From contig QKHD01000290.1 in NCBI GenBank assembly GCA_003250175.1, positions 1 through 5,574 on the forward strand: 5,574 nucleotides of DNA. The letters run 5' to 3'. The stretch is from Helicobacteraceae bacterium. GTDB lineage: Bacteria; Campylobacterota; Campylobacteria; Campylobacterales; SZUA-545. Under the pieces are notes generated by a model. The model saw only the letters and a list, made by a program, of their open reading frames with translations. It ran no database searches and had not been told where the DNA came from. The position numbers and the translations under genes were made by a program. Position 1 is the stretch's first letter. Every line of letters starts with the position of its first letter. This document shows, in pieces, positions 1 to 5,553 of this stretch.

Positions 1-228
1 AAAAAAGAGAAAGGTTCCAAAAACGAAGTCATCGAAGATGAACGTGACGATGAACCCGAAGAGCAGGAAATTGTGCCGTCTCCCGCTTCTCCGGAGCCTA
101 AACCGGCGGCTCCCGCAGAGGTAAAAAAACCGGCACCCGCCGCACCTTCAGCACCTTCCACGCCGGCGGCCAAAGCGGCTGCCGAGAGCAGCGAAGGCCC
201 TGCCGCGGCGCACAAGGATGAGAAACGC
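1..228 (+). other. Low-complexity interdomain linker of CheA
   Basis: The first 76 visible residues of CheA have no folded-domain character. They run from a Lys/Glu/Asp-rich stretch (1-72) into a Pro/Ala/Lys-rich stretch (about 73-210) before the conserved P3 start at about 229. This position corresponds to the flexible P2-P3 or P1-P3 linker, which lets the phosphodonor domain reach the P4 active site and response regulators. Whether a P2 domain exists cannot be told, since the linker runs off the window edge. Confidence 0.8.
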
Positions 229-1380
229 TCCTTCGTCAAGATCGATACGGCCAAGCTGGACGAGCTTTTTGACTCCATCGGCGAGTTGGTTATTGCCCAG
301 AACTTTCTGGCGGAAAATGACGTCATCAAAAATTTGGGCGACGAGCATGTCGGCAAGACCATCGAGACCCTCTCCAAGATCACCCGGCTGATTCAAAACC
401 GGGTCATGAGCCTGCGCATGGTACCGATCCGCGACACCTTTGACAAGATGAAGCGGGTCGTGCGCGACGCCAGTAAGAAAGTGGGCAAAGAGGTGCACCT
501 GATCTCCTTCGGGGAAGATACGGAGATCGATAAAACCATGGTCGATCAGCTCTCCGATCCGTTGATTCACCTCATCCGTAACGCCATCGACCACGGCCTG
601 GAGGCAACGCCGCAGGACCGTGTCGCCGTGGGCAAAAGTGCCGAGGGCCAGGTCACCCTGGGCGCCTACCACCGCGGCGGCAATATCGTGATTGAAATTG
701 CCGATGACGGCCGTGGAATTAACAAAGAGGTCGTTCTGGCCAAAGCGATTAAAAACGGCCTGATCGAAGAGGACCACGGCGAGCTTAGTGAACAGCAGAT
801 TTTTGCCTTTATCATGCAGGCCGGTTTCTCCACCGCGGAAAAGATCAGCGACATCTCCGGACGGGGCGTGGGGCTTGATGTGGTACGCAACTTCATCGAA
901 AACATGCGCGGCAAGATCGAGATCGAATCCAAGCAGGGAGAGGGTTCCGTCTTTAGAATCATGCTTCCGCTAACCCTGGCGATTATCGACGGCATGCTGG
1001 TAAAAAGCGCAGGCGAGATCTTTATTATCCCGACCCTCTCCATCCTCGAATCCTTCCGCCCGACGGAAGATATCGTCCATACGGCCCAGGGGCGTGGCGA
1101 ATTCGTCAAGCTGCGTGAAGATATTCTCCCCGTGGTGCGCCTGGCCAATCGCCTGGAACTTAGCGATGAAAGACCGCCGGTAACGAACTCTACCCTGGTA
1201 TGCGTGGAGAACGACGGTGGCAAATTTGCCATTCTGGTCGACGAACTGGTCGGTCGCCAGCAGGTTGTTATCAAGAGCCTGGGCAAGGCCATGAGCCAGA
1301 TCAGCGAAATTTCCGGAGGAGCAGTCATGGGCAACGGCGAAGTCGCCCTGATCCTCAACATTGAAGGGATAACGGTGTAA
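1..1380 (+). CDS. cheA: Chemotaxis histidine kinase CheA, 3' part (5' end outside window)
   Basis: CheA is the cytoplasmic kinase of the receptor-CheW-CheA array; it autophosphorylates on a His in its N-terminal P1 domain and donates phosphate to CheY and CheB. The frame is open from base 1, so the gene starts upstream and P1 (and any P2) is not visible; a GTG at 73 lies in frame but is not a credible start because it would leave only linker ahead of P3. Counting from base 1, residues 1-76 are a charged then Pro/Ala-rich linker, about 77-145 the P3 dimerisation helices (VKIDTAKLDELFDSIGELV), about 150-322 the P4 ATPase and about 326-459 the CheW-like P5. P4 has an intact N box (HLIRNAIDHG, 568-597), G1 (DDGRGI, 703-720) and G2 (SGRGVGLDV, 856-882). 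The protein ends right after P5 (ILNIEGITV), with no C-terminal receiver domain. The TAA is 4 bases before cheR. Confidence 0.97.
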   Translation, partial: KKEKGSKNEVIEDERDDEPEEQEIVPSPASPEPKPAAPAEVKKPAPAAPSAPSTPAAKAAAESSEGPAAAHKDEKRSFVKIDTAKLDELFDSIGELVIAQNFLAENDVIKNLGDEHVGKTIETLSKITRLIQNRVMSLRMVPIRDTFDKMKRVVRDASKKVGKEVHLISFGEDTEIDKTMVDQLSDPLIHLIRNAIDHGLEATPQDRVAVGKSAEGQVTLGAYHRGGNIVIEIADDGRGINKEVVLAKAIKNGLIEEDHGELSEQQIFAFIMQAGFSTAEKISDISGRGVGLDVVRNFIENMRGKIEIESKQGEGSVFRIMLPLTLAIIDGMLVKSAGEIFIIPTLSILESFRPTEDIVHTAQGRGEFVKLREDILPVVRLANRLELSDERPPVTNSTLVCVENDGGKFAILVDELVGRQQVVIKSLGKAMSQISEISGGAVMGNGEVALILNIEGITV

Positions 1381-1384
1381 GTGC

Positions 1385-2209
1385 ATGAACGCTGAGATTA
1401 CCGAGAAGGAGTTCAAGCTCTTTCAGTCTCTCATCTATCGGGAGACCGGGATTTCGTTACACGACAAAAAAGCCACCATGGTTCAAGCCCGCCTCTCGAA
1501 GCGGGTTCGGGAACTCAACATGCAGACCTTTACGGAGTATTATGAGTTCCTTGATGAGGGAAAAAATGCCGACGAGCTGCTCAGGCTGCTGAGTGCCATT
1601 TCCACCAACGTTACCTCCTTTTTCAGAGAGGCGGCCCAGTGGGAGTTTTTGGAGGAGTATCTGGGCAACCTGCACCAGACCAAGCCCAACAAAAAACTGC
1701 GCATCTGGTCGTCGGCCTCCTCGACGGGGCAGGAGCCCTACAGTATCGCCATGTTCCTACATGAGCATTTACACAATTTCCGTGAGTGGGACATCAAGTT
1801 TCTGGCCACGGATATCGATACAAAAGTCCTCGCCCACGCGATCCAGGGCATTTACAGCGAAAAGGATATCGGGGCCATGCCCAAGGTCTTTCTGACGCGT
1901 TATTTTACAAAAATCAAGTCCAGTGACGGGGTGTCGTATCAGGTTAATGACGAGCTGCGCCACATGATCCTCTATCGGATGTTCAACCTGGTACGGGGGG
2001 ATTTCTCCATTTTCAAAAACAGTTTTGACATCATCTTCTGCCGAAACGTCATGATCTATTTTGACGGACCGACCAGGGATGAGCTGATCAACCGGTTTCA
2101 CAGCCTGTTGGCCCCCGGCGGATTGCTACTGCTCGGCCACTCCGAGTCCATTACCCGACAAAACAGCCAGTTCAAGCTGGTTCAGTCGGCGATCTACAGA
2201 AAAATCTAA
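1385..2209 (+). CDS. cheR: Chemotaxis receptor methyltransferase CheR
   Basis: CheR transfers methyl groups from S-adenosylmethionine to glutamates in the cytoplasmic signalling region of chemoreceptors, opposing CheB during adaptation. At 274 residues it has the usual CheR size. Residues about 5-60 form the small helical N-terminal domain. The catalytic domain follows, with TNVTSFFRE (74-82), the SAM-binding loop SSASSTGQEPYSIAM (109-123), LATDID (140-145, acidic residues expected to contact the ribose), GIYSEKDI, FDIIFCRNVMIYFD (214-227) and LLLLGHSESI (near 247-256). No TPR or receiver fusion is present. The ATG at 1385 gives a normal family N terminus and lies 4 bases after the cheA stop. 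The nearest purine-rich stretch, GAAGGGA at 1363-1369, is about 15 bases away, further than ideal, so translation probably depends on coupling to cheA. The SAM loop reads STGQEP where enteric CheR has STGEEP; I take this as family variation. Confidence 0.97.
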   Translation: MNAEITEKEFKLFQSLIYRETGISLHDKKATMVQARLSKRVRELNMQTFTEYYEFLDEGKNADELLRLLSAISTNVTSFFREAAQWEFLEEYLGNLHQTKPNKKLRIWSSASSTGQEPYSIAMFLHEHLHNFREWDIKFLATDIDTKVLAHAIQGIYSEKDIGAMPKVFLTRYFTKIKSSDGVSYQVNDELRHMILYRMFNLVRGDFSIFKNSFDIIFCRNVMIYFDGPTRDELINRFHSLLAPGGLLLLGHSESITRQNSQFKLVQSAIYRKI

Positions 2210-2223
2210 ACAAAGGATGATTT

Positions 2224-3117
2224 ATGCCCACACTGCACGATGTTAAGGATGCGGAACTTTTAGAAGAGATTTCGCGACGTTTCGCCGAGAAAGAGGCATC
2301 CATCCAGGAGATGGAGTTCATGACCAAGAAGCTCTTGGATATGAATGAGAAGACCAAAGAGGCGGAAGCGACCAAATCCAAGTTTCTCTCCCTGATTAAA
2401 AATGAGTTCAACAACCCCATCTCCACCCTGCTCAACATCAGCAACAAGCTGGTGCAAAAGCAGCATCAGGACAAGTTCGAGTCCATGTCACAGATGATGC
2501 ACCTGGAGCTTTTGCGTCTCGATTTCCACCTCAAAAACATCTTCTCCGCCACGGAGATCGAAGCGGGTGAAATTGCCAACGACTTTTCTACCATCAACAT
2601 GCAAAGTCTCTTTAGCGACACGCTGGATACCTTCCAATACCTTATCAAAGACAAAAACCTCAAGGTGGGTATCGAAGTACAGACTACCGAGACCTTTGTC
2701 AGTGACACGCAGAAGCTTTACATGATTCTGCTCAACCTGGTCTCCAACGCCTGCGAATTCTCCTATCCTGAGAAATCGGTGAAGGTGGTCTTTAAGAGCG
2801 CTCCGGAGGCCTTTATCATTACCGTCGAAGACAGCGGCGAGGGGATCAGCGTGGCGGATAAAAAAGATATCTACAACCGCTTTGCCCAGTTCCACAGCGG
2901 TGAAACCCGCCCCTACTCCGGACTCGGTCTGGGCTTAAGCGTAACCCGCGCCTTTGTCGAGGCATTGGACGGCGATATCGATTACGAAAGCAAAAAGGGC
3001 CACACCGTCTTTACGGTAAGCCTGCCTAAAATTGATCCGGCGAGTGCCAGCAGCAGCATCGGCTCCAATGAGTTTATGTTTGATGACTTTGGCGGCGACG
3101 AAATGGTTGAGATGTAA
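2224..3117 (+). CDS. Cytoplasmic histidine-kinase-like protein lacking the phospho-acceptor His (pseudo-kinase)
   Basis: The 297-residue protein has no membrane segment, PAS or receiver domain. Residues about 8-50 are a charged, heptad-like helix, probably a coiled coil. Residues 51-116 resemble a HisKA dimerisation hairpin: helix 1 KSKFLSLIKNEFNNPIST and helix 2 LRLDFHLKNIFSATEIEAGE. In helix 1 the position of the phospho-accepting His is Asn60, followed by Glu61 and Asn64, where canonical kinases read SHELRTP. The ATPase domain looks intact: N box LLNLVSNACEF (159-169), G1 EDSGEGI (202-208), F-box-like IYNRFAQF (216-223), G2 GLGLGL (233-238) and a final GHTVFTVSLP (259-268). A Ser-rich linker and acidic/aromatic tail (271-297) follow. 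ATP binding is likely; autophosphorylation on the usual His is not possible. Its place between cheR and cheD ties it to chemotaxis. Its role is unknown; a response-regulator phosphatase is one inference. The ATG at 2224 has a good AAAGGA ribosome binding site at 2212-2217. Confidence 0.9.
   Translation: MPTLHDVKDAELLEEISRRFAEKEASIQEMEFMTKKLLDMNEKTKEAEATKSKFLSLIKNEFNNPISTLLNISNKLVQKQHQDKFESMSQMMHLELLRLDFHLKNIFSATEIEAGEIANDFSTINMQSLFSDTLDTFQYLIKDKNLKVGIEVQTTETFVSDTQKLYMILLNLVSNACEFSYPEKSVKVVFKSAPEAFIITVEDSGEGISVADKKDIYNRFAQFHSGETRPYSGLGLGLSVTRAFVEALDGDIDYESKKGHTVFTVSLPKIDPASASSSIGSNEFMFDDFGGDEMVEM
2401..2418 (+). other. Degenerate H box: His replaced by Asn, ExxN retained
   Basis: Codons aat gag ttc aac aac ccc encode Asn60-Glu-Phe-Asn-Asn-Pro65. 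Aligned to the canonical His-Glu-Leu-Arg-Thr-Pro of HisKA kinases, the acceptor His is Asn60. The neighbouring acidic residue (Glu61) and the +4 residue (Asn64) fit the E/DxxT/N pattern known for phosphatase activity in HisKA proteins. The flanking KSKFLSLI and helix 2 (EIEAGE) anchor the alignment. Confidence 0.85.
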
Positions 3118-3121
3118 GATT

Positions 3122-3607
3122 ATGGAAATTAAACCAAGAAAGTTTATCCACGCAGGGGAGATTTTCGTGGGGATCAAACCCACGGAGATTACCACGGTAC
3201 TGGGTTCATGCGTTGCGGTCTGTCTTTTTGACCGGGTCGAACGCGTGGGCGCCATGAACCACTATCTCCTTCCGCTGTGGAACGGTAACGGGCTGCAAAC
3301 ACCAAAATTCGGGAATATTTCTATCCCCCGAATGATCGAAAATATGGAAAACATCGGCTGCCATCTTCACAATATGGAAGCCAAACTCTTCGGCGGGGCC
3401 AATATCCACGATACCCAGCTGGAGAGCATGATGATCGGGAAAAAGAACGTCATTATTGCCAAGGAACTGCTAAAACAGTATCATATTCCCATCGTGGCTG
3501 AGGACACGGGTGGCGGTGTGGGCCGTCGCATCCTCATGCACAGCGACCTTGGGAAGGTCCTTTTGAAATATACCGAGAGTTCAAAAACAACTACAGGGGT
3601 GAAATAA
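3122..3607 (+). CDS. cheD: Chemoreceptor glutamine deamidase CheD
   Basis: CheD hydrolyses specific glutamine side chains of chemoreceptors to glutamate, creating methylation sites and tuning receptor activity; in Bacillus it also partners the phosphatase CheC. The 161-residue product matches the usual CheD length. The conserved catalytic block reads TTVLGSCVAVCLFD, followed by GAMNHYLLP. Cys30, His47 and Thr24 have the same spacing as the Cys-His-Thr triad described for Thermotoga maritima CheD. Further family motifs are KLFGGA (88-93), IGKKN (105-109; usually IGxRN, so Lys replaces Arg) and DTGGGVGRR (128-136). The start at ATG 3122 is chosen because the family begins close to this point (MEIKPRKFIHAGE). 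An in-frame ATG at 3032 would only add a tail translated out of frame from the preceding gene. The start lies 4 bases after the upstream stop with only a weak GAGAT-like site, which suggests translational coupling. No cheC is adjacent. Confidence 0.96.
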   Translation: MEIKPRKFIHAGEIFVGIKPTEITTVLGSCVAVCLFDRVERVGAMNHYLLPLWNGNGLQTPKFGNISIPRMIENMENIGCHLHNMEAKLFGGANIHDTQLESMMIGKKNVIIAKELLKQYHIPIVAEDTGGGVGRRILMHSDLGKVLLKYTESSKTTTGVK

Positions 3608-3608
3608 A

Positions 3609-4643
3609 ATGTCGATACGGGTATTGATCGTCGATGACAGCGCAACGGCCAGGGCAGTGGTCAAGGAGATTCTCGATGCCGCTCCGGGTATTGAGGTCGT
3701 GGGGGTCGCCCCCGATGCTTATGTCGCCCGTGACAAGGTGGTCGAGCTGCGTCCGGATGTGATCTGTCTGGACGTTGAGATGCCCCGAATGGACGGGGTC
3801 TCCTTTTTGAAAAAGCTGATGGTTTATATGCCGACGCCGGTGGTCATGGTCTCCTCCCTGACCCGCCAGGGTGCCCAGGTGACCCTGGATGCCCTGGAGG
3901 CGGGTGCGGTGGACTATGTGGCCAAGCCCCACTCCAACATCTACGACGGTGCGGACGAGATCAAGACCCAGCTGGTGGAAAAGGTCCGTATGGCGGCCCG
4001 TGCCAAGGTGCGTAAAAAGACCATCGAAGAGGTCAAGAAGGTAGCCTACACCCCCCTGGCGGAGACAACCCAGAAAGTCATCGCCATCGGGGCGTCCACG
4101 GGCGGTACGGAGGCACTTAAAGAGGTGCTGATCCGGATGCCCAGAAACTCCCCGGGAATCGTTATCGTCCAGCACATGCCCGGTACCTTTACCAAGCAGT
4201 TTGCCCAGCGTCTGGATACCTTGTGTGAAATGAGTGTCAAAGAGGCGGAAAACGGCGACCACGTGGGGATCGGTCAGGTGCTGATCGCTCCGGGCAACTA
4301 CCACATGGTACTGCGACGCAGCGGGGCACGTTACTACGTAGAGATCGGTGACGGGCGCAACGTTTCCGGACACAAACCCAGCGTGGATGTCCTTTTTAAC
4401 TCCGTGGCCAAGGCCGCCGGAAAGAACGCCATCGGGGCGATTCTGACCGGTATGGGTGCGGACGGCGCCAAGGGAATGCTCAACATGCACGATGAGGGGG
4501 CCATCACCATCGCCCAGGATGAAAAGAGCTGTGTCGTCTTCGGTATGCCCAAGGTGGCCATCGAAAAAGGCGGCGTGGATTATGTCGTTCCGTTGGAAGA
4601 TGTGGCCAAAAAGATCATCGAGCAGGTGCAAAAAATCCAGTAA
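3609..4643 (+). CDS. cheB: Chemotaxis response regulator / protein-glutamate methylesterase CheB
   Basis: CheB removes methyl esters from chemoreceptor glutamates (and can deamidate glutamines) and is activated when CheA phosphorylates its receiver domain. The 344-residue protein is full length. Receiver domain, residues 1 to about 120: acidic pocket Asp9-Asp10, phospho-accepting Asp55 in LDVEMPRMDG, the Ser82-Ser83 switch position and Lys106 in VAKP. A Lys-rich linker (about 125-152) joins the methylesterase domain (about 156-344). That domain has the catalytic triad Ser163 (IGASTGGTEAL), His189 (VQHMP) and Asp285 (LTGMGADG), spaced as in the enteric enzyme, plus the FTKQFAQRLD and APGNYHM motifs. 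ATG 3609 follows the cheD stop by one base, and AGGGG at 3595-3599 serves as ribosome binding site with a 9-base spacer. The presence of a receiver domain means feedback control by CheA, unlike the receiver-less CheB of Campylobacter jejuni. Confidence 0.98.
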   Translation: MSIRVLIVDDSATARAVVKEILDAAPGIEVVGVAPDAYVARDKVVELRPDVICLDVEMPRMDGVSFLKKLMVYMPTPVVMVSSLTRQGAQVTLDALEAGAVDYVAKPHSNIYDGADEIKTQLVEKVRMAARAKVRKKTIEEVKKVAYTPLAETTQKVIAIGASTGGTEALKEVLIRMPRNSPGIVIVQHMPGTFTKQFAQRLDTLCEMSVKEAENGDHVGIGQVLIAPGNYHMVLRRSGARYYVEIGDGRNVSGHKPSVDVLFNSVAKAAGKNAIGAILTGMGADGAKGMLNMHDEGAITIAQDEKSCVVFGMPKVAIEKGGVDYVVPLEDVAKKIIEQVQKIQ

Positions 4644-4707
4644 CCCCTCCCGGTGGAACTCTTTTTGCTTCTCTTTGGGGTAGCGAATTAGTTTTCAAGG
4701 ACGGATA
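4644..4707 (+). promoter_or_regulatory. Gap between cheB and the J-domain gene, with a ribosome binding site
   Basis: This 64-base gap is the longest non-coding stretch in the window. AAGGA at 4697-4701 lies 6 bases before ATG 4708 and supports that start. A short ACCCC/GGGGT pair (4643-4647 with 4677-4681) encloses a pyrimidine-rich loop of 29 bases; it is too weak to call a terminator. I see no convincing sigma-70, sigma-54 or sigma-28 promoter, so read-through from cheB is plausible but unproven. Confidence 0.6.
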
Positions 4708-5544
4708 ATGCGGATAGCCCTTGGTTTAAAAGAGGTTTTGGTTCATGTCGAGCACGACTCCATGAACTATAAAATCATCAAGCAGTACGTCGAGAAAAAT
4801 TTTACCAATACCCTTACATTTAGCAGCACCATTCTTATTTTTAACAACGAAGCGGAGAAGTACAAACGGCAGTTTTTCCTTCAGTGGCTCTACGCTTCGT
4901 ATAAAAAGGTCAATCCGGACCTGATGCCGAGCTTCAAGGCCAACCTGCTCAAGCGCATCCAGCAGCCGATTAAAATCCGGGTGACGGATAAAAAAGAGAT
5001 GATGAACAAGTACGTCCTTTCCATTCAGGTGCTGGACGAACGCATCATGACCTTGCGTCTGGAGGTTAAAAACTACCTCCTGCTCAACTACCTCAAACTC
5101 ACCTTCCGAAAAGAGACGATCAAGCGTTCCGATGACGGCCAGACCCTCTACCTGCGGCTGGATACCCCCGAGCTAAGACGGAAAATTGCGGAGTTCATCG
5201 GGCGAAGAAAGCTGCTCAACTATGCCACGGCCTTTGAGTACGACGAGATCGCCATGAACGCCTTTTTGCACCCCAAGGAGCAGGAGCGCAGCCGTTATCA
5301 GGTACAGGTCTACAAAGACTCCTTCGTCCGAAGCTCCTATGCGCTTTTGGATAGCTCTCCGGAGGATCCCATCGAAGAGATCAAACGCCGCTATATCCGG
5401 CTGGTCAAGAAGTTCCACCCCGACCGGTTCTTTCACGAAAGCAGTGCCAAAGTGGCGGAATATACGGAGAAATTCCAGAAGGTCCAGCGTGCCTATGAAG
5501 CCGTCAAGAAAGATAAAAAGGGCTTGCTCCCTTTTGCCCGCTAG
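4708..5544 (+). CDS. J-domain (DnaJ-like) protein with unrecognised N-terminal region
   Basis: The C-terminal part of this 278-residue protein, about residues 209-268, is a J domain, the module that stimulates DnaK/Hsp70 ATPase. It starts with YALLDSSPEDPIEEIKRRY, carries the essential HPD motif at 237-239 (KKFHPDRFF) and ends with EKFQKVQRAYEAVKK. There is no Gly/Phe region, zinc finger or DnaJ substrate-binding domain, so it is a type III J protein. Residues 1-208 are Lys/Arg-rich with alternating beta-like and helical stretches (for example KYVLSIQVLDERIMTLRLEV, 101-120), with no signal peptide or obvious membrane helix; I do not recognise a family. It resembles, from memory, DnaJ-like proteins of Campylobacterota with a C-terminal J domain. 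It presumably recruits DnaK to a specific client bound by the N-terminal region. A role in chemotaxis is suggested only by position, 64 bases after cheB. Confidence 0.88.
   Translation: MRIALGLKEVLVHVEHDSMNYKIIKQYVEKNFTNTLTFSSTILIFNNEAEKYKRQFFLQWLYASYKKVNPDLMPSFKANLLKRIQQPIKIRVTDKKEMMNKYVLSIQVLDERIMTLRLEVKNYLLLNYLKLTFRKETIKRSDDGQTLYLRLDTPELRRKIAEFIGRRKLLNYATAFEYDEIAMNAFLHPKEQERSRYQVQVYKDSFVRSSYALLDSSPEDPIEEIKRRYIRLVKKFHPDRFFHESSAKVAEYTEKFQKVQRAYEAVKKDKKGLLPFAR
5516..5535 (+). repeat. Short perfect inverted repeat at the end of the J-domain gene
   Basis: AAAAGGG at 5516-5522 and CCCTTTT at 5529-5535 form a perfect 7-base stem with a 6-base loop, inside the last codons of the gene. A second option pairs GGGC (5520-5523) with GCCC (5536-5539), and a run of six T lies at 5548-5553. 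Either could be a weak terminator or attenuator, but the stems have only three or four G-C pairs and the T run is some distance away. Confidence 0.3.
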
Positions 5545-5553
5545 GACTTTTTT

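Noticed and set aside
73..75. GTG at 73 as the start of cheA
   Set aside because: The frame is open from base 1 and starting here would leave only linker before P3, without the essential phosphodonor domain. The gene is truncated by the window edge.
148..777. Minus-strand frames over cheA (148-777, 666-1361, 970-1416)
   Set aside because: They lie opposite strongly conserved CheA domains and have no recognisable motifs or matching ribosome binding sites; they are treated as shadows.
1715..1740. CheR SAM loop with Ser and Gln (SSTGQEP) as a sign of inactivity
   Set aside because: The Gly, Glu-Pro and Tyr-Ser residues are kept and all other CheR motifs are intact, so this looks like ordinary family variation.
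3032..3121. Upstream ATG at 3032 as the cheD start, overlapping the kinase-like gene
   Set aside because: The extra 30 residues have no CheD similarity and are the out-of-frame reading of the preceding gene's tail. ATG 3122 gives the normal CheD N terminus and a 4-base gap.
3591..4631. A 346-codon open frame on the minus strand covering nearly all of cheB
   Set aside because: It is the exact shadow of a full-length, motif-complete CheB; its translation is His/Gly/Asp-rich without recognisable motifs. Long antisense frames are expected where G/C-rich third positions deplete stop codons.
4643..4681. ACCCC...GGGGT pairing after cheB as a terminator
   Set aside because: Only five base pairs with a 29-base loop and no following T run; too weak to call.
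4665..4709. Promoter for the J-domain gene (TTGCTT-like -35, GATAAT at 4704-4709)
   Set aside because: The GATAAT overlaps the start codon and the -35-like hexamer has no matching -10 at proper spacing; no sigma-28 or sigma-54 pattern is seen.
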